The notes beneath the pieces are model-generated. The model made no database searches and was not told the origin of the DNA. It saw nothing but the letters and a program-made list of their open reading frames with translations. Shown piece by piece: positions 30,963 through 43,461 of a DNA stretch of 64,000 nt. Source of the stretch: Epiperipatus broadwayi (taxonomy: Eukaryota > Onychophora > Udeonychophora > Euonychophora > Peripatidae). The translations under genes and the position numbers were made by a program. How positions within the stretch are numbered: the stretch's first letter is position 1; each line of letters opens with the position of its first letter. The stretch covers positions 498,001 to 562,000 of the forward strand of contig JAQFVV010006642.1 of assembly GCA_028023455.1 (NCBI GenBank). Reading direction: 5' to 3'.

Positions 30963-33536
30963 ATATCAGACAGAGTGGCAAGATTAGTTATACAACTTAA
31001 TAGCAGATACCAAATGCAGATAATTCAGGTTTGTGCCCCAACAAGTTCTCATAGTGATGAAGTTATAGAAGATTTTTATATGGATGTACAAAAGGCTTTT
31101 GATCATAGTAAACAACATTTTAAAATTGTTATGGGAGACTTTAATGCTAGAATTGGTAAACAAATGAATGATGAAAATGCTGTAGGTAATTTTGGTTATG
31201 GTAATAGAAATGAGAGAGAACATAGACTTGTGAAGTTTGCAGAAAAAGAAAAAATTTATATTATGAATTCTTTTTTTGAGAAAAATGTTAAAAGGAAATG
31301 GACATGGAAGCATCCAAATGAAGGTACAGCAGAATTGGATTATATTATGACTAACAGAAAATACATATTTTAAGATTGTAATGTTCTTAATAAATTTAAC
31401 ACAGGTAGTGATCATCGATTAGTAAGGTGTAAGTTACATGTTAATGTAAAACTAGAGAGACAAAAATTATTGAGAAAAACAATATTTACAGTTGATATTC
31501 CTAATCTTCAGAAATATTCTAATGAATTTAAATTAGAACCTACAAATCGATTTCAAGTATTAGTAGATTTTGAACATGATTCAGATTTGAATGACATTAA
31601 TAGGAAAATAAGCGATACACTTTTAAAAACTGCACCAAAGATAGCTGGTAGAAAAAAAGCAGCAATTGACCAGTAAAATTTCTACTGAGACTAGAGAATT
31701 TATGAAGAAAATAAGGAATATGACGATATACAACAATGATGCATTAAACAAGATTGAATATCTCGAATTTTGTAAAATGGTGCGGAAAAGAATTGAAAAT
31801 GATATAAGAAAGTATAATTGTGAACTAGCAAGGAAAGCTGTAGAAGAGAATAAAAGTCTAAAGAGTGTAAAACAACATTTTGGTATTGGTAGGAAATTTA
31901 TATCTGCAATAAGAAAAAAAAGATGGCATTATTACTAAAAAGAGAGATGACATCATAAAATATGTAGAAGACTTCTATCAAGAATTATATAGTAATAAAG
32001 AACACGTGCCTCCTATACATATTATATCTTCCGAATTGCCCAGAATTTTGAATGAGGAAGTGAGACATGCAATTAAATTTATGAAGAAAGGGAAGGCTCC
32101 AGGTAATGATGGAATTGTAATTGATATATTAAAAGAAGCAGGTGAAGAAATAGAAACAATTTTAGCAAAGTTATATACCAAATGTCTAAATGATAAAGAT
32201 GTACCAGATGATTGGAAGAAAGCAGTATTAATATTAATATTTAAAAAAGGTGATAAAGAAGATATTAGAAATTACAGACCTATCAGTCTTTTATCAGTTT
32301 TATACAAAATTTTTACTAAGATAATTACATCTCGTCTACAGAAAACACTGGATTTCCACCATCCAAGAGAACAAGATGGATTTAAAAGTGGTTTTAGTAC
32401 AGTAGATCATATCTAGGTATTGAGAAAAATTATAGAAAGCACAAATAAATATGAGTTGCCATTATGCTTAGGATTTGTAGACTATGAAAAGGCATTTGAT
32501 TCTATAAACATTTCTTCAGTGATTAAAGCATTGGATCATTAAAGTGTAGATCCAGGATATTGTCATATTTTGAAAAATATTTATAAAAATGCAACAGCAA
32601 TTTAAATTACATAATGATAGTAGGAAAATCAACATTGAAAAGGGTGTAAGACAGGGTGACTCCATATCTCCAAAACTTTTTACAGCAGTGCTGCAAGAAG
32701 TATTTTGTGGATTAAAATGGGAAGCTAAAGGGGTGAAAGTAAATGGAGATTATTTAAGTCATTTAGATTTTGCAGATGATGTAGTTGTTTTTGCAAATAA
32801 TGCTTTAGAGCTAAAGAAAATGTTGCAGGAGTTATCAGATGAAAGTAAGACTAAAGATAAATGTTAAAAAGACTAAAGTAATGTTTAATAGATTTTTTCA
32901 AAATATGAAAATAAAGATTGATTATGATGAGTTAGAAGAAGTTAACAGTTACAAATACCATGGTCAGATTATTAATAAAGATGGAAATATAATGGATGAA
33001 ATTAATCATAGAATTAAACTTGGTTGGAGTGCTTTTGGTAGAAATAACTTGATACTAAAAGGAAATATGCCTATGTGTTTGAAAAGGAAAGTTTTTAATA
33101 AATGTGTTTTGCCAATTCTTACTTATGGATTTGAGACTTGGACACTTAATAGAAGAGCAATACAGAGACTTCAGACGACTCAAAAAAATATGAAGAGATG
33201 CATGTTAGGAGTAACAAGAAGGGATCGAAAACGCAATGTATGGGTAAGAGAACAAACAGGTGTTACTGACCTTATTGAAAAAATTAAAATACTGACATGG
33301 GGTTGGGCTGGACATATTGTTAGAAGAGATGATAACAGATGAACAATTGAAATTTTAAACTGGATTCCAAGAGATTGTAAAAGACCCAGAAAGAGACCAT
33401 ATGTGAGATGCATGGATGAAATAAGAAAGTGTGCAGGGGTGATGTGGAGAAGAGAAGCTAAAGATAGGAAAAGTTGGATTGAACTTGGAGAGACTTTCAT
33501 CCTACAGTGGATTGATAATGTTTGCTGATGATGATG
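30963..33536 (+). pseudogene. RTE-like LINE copy A, 3' part
   Basis: This continues the RTE copy begun at 22094. It reads through the endonuclease ([25 protein letters not shown]), the RT ([34 protein letters not shown]) and the C-terminal region (RKRNVWVREQTG, WGWAGHIVRRDDNR). Many stops and frameshifts divide it into open pieces, among them 30951-31373, 31470-31676, 31666-31938, 32006-32416, 32589-32867 and 32839-33342. It ends in GATGATGATGATT, a (GAT)n tail like copy B. ATTAAC at 33537-33542 repeats 22088-22093 and marks the insertion site. Copy A is clearly older than copy B. Confidence 0.85.
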
Positions 33537-33542
33537 ATTAAC

Positions 33543-36500
33543 TTATGTACCATGAACAATTTTTTATACTATTTAAGATGCACGGCTTATAAAATATAGT
33601 TTTTTTGGCTAGAGACTGAGGGCAGATACAATGATTCAATTTTGAAGTACAATTTATATCATTTTAAAATACTGAACAACTAAAAAAATATTGTTTTTCC
33701 AAATTTTCCTCATAGTATTTCTGAGTATATAATTTAGGGCATATAAATATAACACCACTCTTTTTTTTAGAACGTTATAATTTTTTGTTGTAGAAATTAC
33801 AGAACAGCAAGCAAGACACATGGCTATAATAGTGTGAATAATTATTATGGCATTGTATGGATTAAGATTTTAGTTATTTTTTTCAAGCAGTTCTTTTAGA
33901 TTAATTATTTGCTTGTGAAATAAGAAGTGCTTAAAGATGAGAAGTCTGGATATAATTCAGAAATGTCTATCATATCTTCAGGATGACTATTACATAAAAT
34001 ACCTGTGGGTTTCAGATTTAATTTAAAACGGTTAATGTGAAAGGTTTTTGTAGGAATTGGGTAAAGTTATGCAAAATTTTTAGCCATGATTGAGGAATAC
34101 ACATATTTTGGAGTCTGATTAAAGATTTGGGAATTCGAAAGATAGCTATAAATATCTTTCAGGATATGTTTTTTTTTTCAGAGCTTTAAATGAGACGCCA
34201 ATTAAAAATTTGATGTTACAATTGTCCAACAGATCTGCATTCTCAATAGCATGATGAGTATAAAAAACAACTTGCATATGGAAGTTGAGCAAACCAGAGG
34301 TATAATGGCTTTGAGGATTGGATTAACCATTTTTGCAATGTACATCTTAGCTCTAATATAGGATGCAAATGATTGAGGAAGTATTAAATTAAGACCACCT
34401 TTGCAAATAGGGAAACAGGAAATTGTAGTTGATGTGATGTTGATCTCCAGACATAAGATGTTATTGTGACCATGATATTTTTAATAGTACAATTTAAAAA
34501 AATGCATTCATTGGCTATTATAAGAGGAATACTACCCAGAATGGCATTACTATAGAGTAAAGAAAATTTGGGCAGAAGGCTTTTATTTTTGTTTTGAACT
34601 TGTTTATGACCTGATAGTTTAGCTGCATTTTGAATACGTTTATTGGAATTTGGAAAAAAAAAAGACGAATGGTTCCGTGAAGAATGAAGATAGATTGTGA
34701 CGTGTAGCTATCGACCACATGGATGACTTCCAAACTTGCATTGCAGATCCAGTTAGGATTTCAAATTTGTTTAGAATATGAAGAATGAGAAAAATTATTT
34801 TGTAGGTTTCTGAAGACTATCAGGATATCATCAACAAAAAATATCACTTTAACTGTAGTACAAAGATGAGGAAGAATGAAGCCTTGTGAGCACTGCTCAC
34901 TCTCTTTGATCTTGGGATCTATATATATTGTAAATAATAGTAAAACAAGTAGTGAGCCTTGTATAATACCTCAGCTTGATTTAAAAGTACAAGAGATGTA
35001 ATTTTTTAGTTTGATGGATCTGTTGGTAAGATATTTTTTATGATAGTAGTCAGATAGGTATGGCTGGACAGAAGTTTGCTTAATATATTATATAAATATT
35101 CCGTTTACTGGATCATATTGACTCCTATGCTAATAGAATAGCTTGAGATGCTGGGGAGGACAAGGTCATTTAAATGTTTACGAATAATTTTTCCAAAGAT
35201 TTTTTTTATCAATATTTTCAAAAGTGATAAGACACAGATCATTTACCGATGAATATAAAGCTTTTGAGTTTTATCCAAGGCAGAAAATTACATTAGTGGA
35301 TAGATTAAGTAAGTGACATTCATGTGAACAAAGTTGATTATAATACTTATGTAGAAAGGGGAAGATAGTATAATTTAGATGCTTATAAATATTCGCTGGA
35401 ATAAGATCATTTGCTAGTGAAGTATGTGAATATAGAAGCATAATTTTATCAAGAATTTGTTACTTCGAGATGTAATAATTTTGAGGAAAATTCATGTTAC
35501 ACTTAGTAGAAAATGGAAAACAACTGTTCTAAGAGTATTTTTTTAAGTGTTTGAGAAGTTCAATATCAATGTTGGTGTCAGCCAGAAGTATTTTCTGTCA
35601 ACAAAATTGGAATACCATAAGTGTAAGAGTTGATTGATTTTGCATAATTTCCTATAGTTTTTGTTAGTGCCAAAAGATTACATATCACTTTTCTAAGCTT
35701 AAATATGATGGGATTTGGGTTATAAAGAGCATTTAGATATTTGGCTTCATTTTGCAGCTATGAATAAGGAGTCTTACATCAATAAATTTTGTTATAAATT
35801 GAAGAGTTGAATTAATGTCATCAATATGTTGTTTTATGAGATTATTTGAATGATAATCTGTTAATGAATCACAACAACAATTATTAAAAAATTTTTTTAG
35901 TAGTGTCCATATTTCTATCAAAGAGAGATTCTGCTGCTGATAAAAACAATTACTGGCAATTAATGTATTAGAGATATAATAAATAGTTAATTTAAATTCA
36001 TTAGGAATTTGCCGCTTGAATGTAAACTTATACATTGTATGTTTATTTTGAAGCTAGTTTGTGTGAGAATTACACGGTTATGGTCAGACAATGAAACATT
36101 AGATAGGTTAATTGAAGTTTTGGAATCAGTAGAAGAAACAAAAAGAGATTAATGAGAGAAGATTCTTGACCTCCAATAAATGACACAGCCTTTGGAAGAT
36201 GGAGTAATAGTAATGATAGCGAGATCAGTTGATTGAGCTTTGGTTTCAAAGTGAATGGGCGATAATTATAGGACTGATTAAAATCATTACATATGATAGT
36301 TAAACCAGACTTATGTTGGATTTTACATTGGGCAATGAGGACAGTATTTATGATGCTGTTTACCTTTTTAACATGAAGATATCGCTATAAGATAGTATAA
36401 CTGTGACAGAAAAATAAAGAAAATAATGATCGCGTTGACTAAGATGAATATTATTTTTAATCTTGTCAGTGAAAGTTATGTACTAATTAGAACTCCTACT

Positions 36501-37240
36501 CCTTGTGCTGGTCTGATGTTGGGCTTATGAATAATTGCACATTTAATGTTCAGATAGTTAACAATAATTAGCTTGCATGATAAAGTAATTTTTGTTTCTG
36601 TAAGGACAAAAACATCAGCATGTTGATTATTTACAAATTGACATAGCTGTCATTCTCTCGCATGAGTTAAGACCTTGCACATTTATTGTGATTATTATTA
36701 TGCTTGACATATTATGCTTTCTGAAAAGTTACAACGCTTTTTGCTGGCATGTTTAGGGTCAGAATCAGGTACTATAGTCCTTTTACTATTTTTATTGGCA
36801 GAGGAGATAATTGTGTTAGGTGCTTCACAATTTAGTTTTATTTTTAGTTCTTGCTAATTTTTAGTGTATGTAGTATTTTGGTTATGACATAAAACTGAAT
36901 TCTGTGAATGACTATTGTTCAAGTCCATAGATTATTGTTAATAGTTATCGATAAATGAATTTTGAGATTTATTCTCATTTACTGATGGTATATCTGTTAA
37001 AAGGTTTCAGGTGCTGCATCCTTGACTGGATTGTGTTACATCAGATTCTTAATAGGCAGCACTTGTGGATTGAATTGCAAGTAAGGTTTTATTGTTAATA
37101 TAAAAACTTGCTTTTTGTAGATTTGTACTTGTATTTAAATATTATTGTCTTTTTATATGTTTTTTCTGCTGGAATCATATGTAAATGGTAGCTACTGATA
37201 ATGATAACTTGAAACAAACAAATAAAGATATTGAAAAAGG
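33543..37240 (-). mobile_element. LINE-B copy 1 (non-LTR retrotransposon, heavily decayed)
   Basis: On the minus strand the element carries an endonuclease-RT protein. The RT motif C survives as FFVDDIL at about 34812-34840, and the endonuclease GDFN region near 36285 has become a NDF-like sequence. It aligns over most of its length with copies 2 and 3, which show the same order of blocks. The 5' end (37240, AAAGATATTGAAAAAGG) matches copy 3 at 54515. The 3' side joins module R through the site where RTE copy A inserted. No long open frame is left. The clade is unresolved; the FVDD form and the EN-RT order would suit a Jockey/CR1-like or Tx1-like group. Confidence 0.65.
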
Positions 37241-37269
37241 TAAATAACTTTGGTACTCTTATAAATAGA

Positions 37270-38199
37270 TGTGTAAGCATATGAAATGGTGATCATGTGA
37301 AGTTTTGATGGTTTTATATCTCTGCTGTCTGTAGAATAATAGCCACTGGTTTTTGAAAAACCAAGGACAACAAAATGTATAGTTGCTGGACTGATATAGT
37401 TCTGATCTCTATGACTATACAAGCAAATGACCTTGGATTGGAAAAAGTATGGTGTTTTCATCTTGTGCTCTTAGATTTATAGTTAACTAAATAGACAAAA
37501 GGTGGCTACTAGAGGGATGCATTATTTCATAAGATCTAGATTCAATCATCACAAATCCAAGACTTCTCACTGAACGAAGCCACAAGCTAGATAATAGTGT
37601 GAGGATATTGAATGAGTAGGCACTAGATAGAAAATTTATGTACAATTTTTCCTGAAACCATTGATTAGGAAGTCTGGCACTTGGTGGCACTTCTGCTTGG
37701 AGAGTTTGGCATTTTTGTTAACAGCATGGGTATGCATAGGAAATGGTGACCTTATGATGTCTTGATAGTTTTATACCTTTCCTGCTCATAAGATAATGTT
37801 GATTGTGGTTTTTGGAAACCAAAAACAACAAAATGTATAGATTCTGAACTAAGTTCAGGTCTATATGACTATGCAAGTGAATGATCTTGGGTTGAAAAGA
37901 TTATGGTGTTTTCATCTTGGGCTTCTATCTCTATAGTTAACTAAATAGGTAAAAGAAGGCTGCTGGAGGCTTGCATTACAGCATAAGGGCTAGGTTCAAT
38001 TTTCAGAAATCCAAGATTTCTGGCTGATAAATACCACAAGCTAGAAGCTAGTGTGAAGATGTTGGATGAGTAGTCACTAGAAAAATATTTTATGCAAAAC
38101 ACTCTTGCATCTATTGATTATGAAGGCTTGCACTTGTGGGGCACAGATGGAGAGTTTAGTATTCTTATTAACAGCATGTATAAGCGTATGAAATGGTAA
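37270..38199 (+). repeat. S2 repeat, two full tandem units plus a partial third
   Basis: Units start at about 37270, 37728 and 38177, giving periods of about 458 and 449 bp. The shared start reads like GCATATGAAATGGTGA(T/C)CATGTGA. Each unit contains a tRNA-like stretch with a GGTTCAAT-type B-box (clearest at about 37989), then TGAGTAGGCACTAGAT and GGAGAGTTTGGC blocks. The repeat sits exactly between the 5' end of LINE-B copy 1 and a shortened module R. Open frames in it (37095-37690, minus) have no domain. Confidence 0.75.
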
Positions 38200-38745
38200 A
38201 CATGGGAAATGTTATATTTATAAAACCCGTAAACACCTTCTTCTTACAATATATATATATATAAACTTTAACAAATACATATGTATGAAGAGAAATTAAC
38301 AAAAGGAAAAATAACGGAGAACGAAGAACCTCTGATGAAAGTAAACGTCAGTTATTTAGCTTTTCTTTTTTTATTACACGTAAGCTCCCAGATATAATAC
38401 TATGAATTCATCATTATCCGTGAGAAAATTAGATATATAAACTTTTTATCTTAAACTATTATGAATTCAATAGAAAATAAACTAAATACATTTTTATAAA
38501 TAAATAAAAAATTAATCTATTTAAAATCCAGTTTTTAAAAGTCTCAAAAAAAAAAAAGCTTTCACTAAATGTAATTATATACTTTTTCCTAAAATAAATT
38601 TAAAATAGATCAAATTTATGTATATGTGGGTGTGGTTATATGCTGGACTATTTTTATCATCTAAAGTGAAATTATTTTAAAATAATTCTTTTTTTTTTTT
38701 TTGCTTTATATATAAAATAAACTTTATTAATTACAAATTATGTAC
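38200..38745. repeat. Module R, copy 2
   Basis: This begins inside the module at GAAATGTTATATTTATAAAA and lacks about the first 170 bp seen in copies 1 and 3. It contains TTTAAAATCCAGTTTTTAAAAG and CCTAAAATAAATTTAAAAT, and runs without interruption into the 3' side of LINE-B copy 2. This shows the original arrangement at the site where copy 1 is broken by the RTE. Confidence 0.75.
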
Positions 38746-41700
38746 TAATATTAACATATATACTGTGGGAAATTTTTATTTATTTATTTTATATGATATA
38801 TGATGTACGGCTTATTAAATATAAGTCTTTGGCTAGTGACTGAAGGTCTATATGATGATTCAATTTTAAAGTATAACTTATATCTTTCAAAAACAATGAA
38901 CAACTAAGAAAAATATTGTTTCGCTAATTTTTTTTTCTCACAGTAATTTTGGGTATATATTTTAGGGCATATAAATGGATATTATACCATTCTTTATTAT
39001 TTTTTTAGAACCTTATATTTTTTGTTGTCGAAAATTACAGAACAGAAAGCAAGACACATGGTTCTAACAGTGAGAATAATTACTATAGCAATGTATGGAG
39101 TAAAATGTTTGGTATTTTTTTCAAGCAGTTTTTTAGATTAATTATTTGCTTGTGGAATATCAAGTGTCTTGAAGATGAGAAGTATGGAGGTGTTTCAAAA
39201 ATGTGTATTATATCTTCTGGATGACTATTACATAAGATACTTGTGGAAACCAGATTTAATTTAAAATGGTTAACGAGGAAGGTTTTTGTAGAAATTTTGT
39301 TGAGTAGTAAGTTATTCAAAAAGTTTATCCACGATTGAGGTATACACATATTTTGGAATCTGATTAAAGTTTTGGCAATTGGGAGGGTTGATAAAAGATA
39401 TATATCAGGATATGTAATTTTTTTCACATCTTTAAATGGCATGCCAGTTAAAGATTTAATGTCATTATTGTCCAACAGATCTGCAGCCTCAATAGCATGA
39501 CCAGTATAAAAAATGACTTGCATATGGAAGTTGAGCAAGCAGTATTATAGGTGATGGAACGGCTTTGAAGATTGGATTAAATGTTGTTGTTATGTATATT
39601 TTAGCTTTGATATAGAAGATGTATGCTTGAGGACATATTAGATTAAAACCATCTTTGCAAATAATGAAAGAAGTACTTGTAATTTATAGAAGGTGTGATG
39701 TTGATCCCCAGATATGAGATTTTATTGCAGTCATTAAATTTTTAACAGTAATTTTAAAAAAAGCATCCATGAACTATATAGTATGAATACCACCCAGAAT
39801 ATTATTAATAATATAAACTTTTGTTATAAGGCAAAGCAATTTTGGTAGAAGCTTTTATTTTTGTAATGAACTCGTTTATAACTATATGATTTAGATGATG
39901 GCTTAATTGTGTTTTGAATAAGTTAGTTTGAATTCTGAAAAAAGATGAGTGTTTACCTGTAAAGAGTAATGGAAGAGTGTGACCTGTAGCTATCTGCCAC
40001 GTGGAGACTTGCAAATTTGTATTATCAATCCTGTTAAAGTTTTAAATTTGTACAAAATATGAAGAATGATAGGAATATTTAGTAAGTCTCGACTATTCGG
40101 AAATTATCAACAAAAAATATCACATTAACAGTAGTACCAAAATGAGAAAGAATGACACTTTCTGTGCATTGCTTAATCTCTTTAATTATGGGATCTATAT
40201 ATATATTGTAAATAATAGCGAACAAAGTGGTAAGGCTTGTGGGATACTCAGCTTGATTTGAAAGAAGACAATAGGCACATGTACTTTTTTAATTTGACGG
40301 ATCTGTTGGTAAAATAAGTTTTTATGGCAGTGATTGGATGTATAGTTATGCAGAAGTTTGCTTATTGTATTAAATAAATATTCCCAGTGCACCAGATTAA
40401 AAGCAGACTTAAAGTCAGCCTGGCATGTAATATAATTTGTTGATTTATTTTGTTTTGCATATAATATTTATGCCTATGTTAATAAAATAGCCTGGGATTC
40501 TTGGTGGCTTTTAACAGCATAATGTGATAAGGGTTGTATAGGGAAGATAAGATCATTTAGTTGTTTAAATATAATTTTTGCAAAGACTTTTTGATAAATA
40601 ATCTCCAACGTGATAAGATGAAGGTCATTTTACTTATGAATATAATGCTTTTGAATTGTTTCTAAAGTGCAAAATTACATTAGTGGATAGAATAGATATG
40701 TGATATGTATGTGAACAACATTGATTATATTACTTATGAAGGGTGGAGAAAATAATATAAATTTAGATGCTTATAAATATTAGCTGGAATAAGATCATTT
40801 GCTGTTGAGGTGTGTGAATGAAAATGCATAATTTCATCAAAAATTTGTTACTTTGAGATGTCATAATTTTGACAAACATGCATGTTACAGTTAATGGACA
40901 ATAGCTGATAATCAACTGCTTTAAGAGTATTTTTTAAGTGATTAAAACATTTGGTATCAACATTGGTGCCACACATGAGTGTATTTTCTCTCAACAGAAT
41001 TGGAATACCATAAGCACATGGGTGGCTTGATTTTGCATAATTGATTGTAATTTTTGTCAATGCTGTAAAATTAGGGATTACTTATCTAAGCCTAAATATT
41101 ATAGAATCTTGGTTATAAAGAGCAAATAGATGTTTGGGTTCACTTTGCAGCTTATAAATAAGGACTTTTGCATCAATGAATTTTGTGATAGCTTGAAGAA
41201 TTGAATTTATATCATCAATACATTGTTTTATAAGATTATATGAATGATAATCTACTAATCAATCAGAAAAATTATTAAGAAATCTTTTTAGTAGTTTTCA
41301 TATTTCAATCGAAGAGAGATTTTGCAGTTGATAAAAATAATTACTAGAAATTAATATATTAGAGATATCATCATTAGTTAATTTAAAATCACTAGGAATT
41401 TTCCACCTGAACATAAATTTATAAATTGTTGGTTTATTTTGAAGATAGGTGAATTTAATTTTGAGTTCAGTAAGAGAAACAAAAAAGATTCAATGAGATA
41501 ATCCCTTGATTTCCAATAAACGACACACCATTTGGAGGATAGAGTAATAGTAGTGGTAGCAAGGCCATTTGTCTGAGCTTTAGTTTCAAAGTGGATGGAA
41601 AATCATTATAGGAGTAACTAAAATCACCACACATGATAGTTAGGCTAAACTTATATAGGATTTTACTTTAGGCAATGATTTCAGTATTTACGATGTCGTG

Positions 41701-41860
41701 TGCTTTTTTAGCATGAAGATATTGCAATAAGATAGTATAATTGTGACTGAAAAATAAAAAAAAAAAAATAATTGCATTAACAGGCATGAATATTATTTTT
41801 AATTTTATCAGTGGAACCCCTACTCCTTGTGCTGACCTGATGTCCGGCTTATGTACCAAG
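38746..41860 (-). mobile_element. LINE-B copy 2 (decayed, 5'-truncated)
   Basis: It aligns with copy 1 from the 3' end up to a point equivalent to about 36525. On the minus strand 40195-40392 preserves RT motif B as LSIPQALPLCSLLFTIYI (a decayed GxPQGSPLSxLLF). Motif C has become FFVDN near 40100-40140, losing a catalytic Asp. The endonuclease core near 41617 reads MCGDF. The open piece 39083-39538 covers part of the C-terminal domain (SHPEDIIHIFETP resembles the terminal H..E.I.H.F.CP pattern of LINE ORF2 proteins). It ends at GATGTCCGGCTTATGTACC, beyond which copy 1 continues but this copy does not. Confidence 0.65.
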
Positions 41861-42871
41861 AATGTAATCTAAAAATCCATTAAAACAAGAATTTAACTTA
41901 AGAATGTGAATTATAAGATATTTTGTAAACTGAAATAATAGTCATTGGTAAACACTAATTAACGTAATTGAGGTAAAAAAAAAGTTAAAAGGGTATAAAT
42001 GGAGAGGTTTTCTTTTGATAAAGATTAGTTGTTATCTTATGTAAAAATAAATTAGACCTCGTGAAATGTACTGTATACCAAATATGCTTGAGTAGAGAAT
42101 TTGTCTCCCTCCATTCTTCTGTCCATCTTTGGGCCAGGATCTGAGAAATGCAATCCAGCTGAGGAACCAAAGAAGTATGCTTGATGGATGACCGTGGCCC
42201 TGCTACTAAAAAAAGACCGATTTGAAAAAAAAAACATGGATACAGATGGTCGATATGGGAACTGCAACCACTGTCATGAATTGGTGACTGTGCCTTAATA
42301 CTTTTAAGATGGACTCATAATTCATTACCAGGACAAGCCCACTCTATTTGTACACACACATCTCAGTTACCGGTAACTTTTACATTTATAGCTATACTAT
42401 AGAATTTAAATATATTTGCAAATTACCTTCAGATGTATTTAATGAGGCTTAGATATGTATAATAATGATCACTAATTGTATTTTTTTATATGTAAATAGT
42501 TACAGATTGTTAGCATAAATCTTAATTTGCATGATTTTTTTTTGCTTTTTTTAAAAAGAGAAAGAAACAATTTGTGTTTTTTATATCATGTGGAATATAT
42601 ATATAGGAAAAACTGAAAGGTAGTTGAATGAATACCTGTGATAACTACGGGTACTTTAAAATCATTACAATAGTTATTTGACTTAAATTACTTCTTCCCA
42701 CAGTTGTTATTTGATCATTAAAGGTTTTTTTTTTTGTTTTCAAAAGAAAGAGAGAGAATCAGAATGCATTACTGTAAATGTAATTGACATGATGTTTAAT
42801 TTTATAGCCAGAATAAGAAAGGTGTCTCTATCATAGACATGTGTCTACGTTTTTTTTATATGTATATATAT
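41861..42871. other. Non-coding stretch
   Basis: No gene or recognisable repeat family. The minus-strand open frames at 41985-42267 are short and domain-free. Confidence 0.5.
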
Positions 42872-43461
42872 TGTAACGGTATATGCCGTTACATTAATTT
42901 AAAATTTAAATAATTTTTTTCTTAAGTTCTTAAATAAAAGCAAAAAAAAAATTAAAGAGTTGTTAAACATGTATACATATTCGCACAGATGCAAAACTTT
43001 AAAAATTTATCTTTTTTTAAAAAAAATATATACTTGAACGTACTTTTTTAGAAAAAAGTACAAGATGTAAAGATAAAATATTTTTGTAAATGGAAATGAT
43101 TGTTTTATAAATTAATTGAAAAGTAAACTAGCCCTTGGGGCTTTTATATATTAAAAAGTCAGTTGAAAGATATAGATAGGAGAATAAAAAGAATTAGCTT
43201 GACCAATGGAAGCACCAAGCAACAAACGCTCGGACCCTAATGAAAATGAGTGACGTTTTGTTCGTTGAATCCAGAGGAATACTATAAAAGGAAAAATATT
43301 GAAATTAAGAACAGTTTCAGCTTGATTTTTGTAAGAAGAGCAATAAGACGCATTTGTCGCTCTCTCTCACTTATTTCAAATAAAATGTTTGTAATACCAG
43401 GATTGAACCAGCTTAGGCCTCCTCCAGAACAACAGACCAAATTTCAAATAGAGACATCATG
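42872..43461 (+). repeat. Possible solo or stranded LTR
   Basis: The segment starts with an inverted motif TGTAACGG...CCGTTACA (42872-42893), a common LTR beginning. It contains a TATA-like ACTATAAAAGG at about 43279 and AAATAAAATG at about 43379, and may end at GAGACATCA. Directly after comes ATTGGCACCAAGAACC, which could be a primer-binding site. No internal coding region and no partner LTR follow in the window. If real, it is a lone LTR with a stub of leader. The 70-codon frame inside it (43250-43462) is not supported as a gene. Confidence 0.4.

Noticed and set aside
30984-31415. Long minus-strand open frame opposite RTE copy A (and similarly 50109-50528)
   Set aside because: Both are antisense shadows of the RTE endonuclease; the sense strand carries the conserved motifs.
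37095-37690. Three overlapping minus-strand open frames
   Set aside because: They lie across the S2 tandem repeat and the LINE-B 5' end and show no domain.
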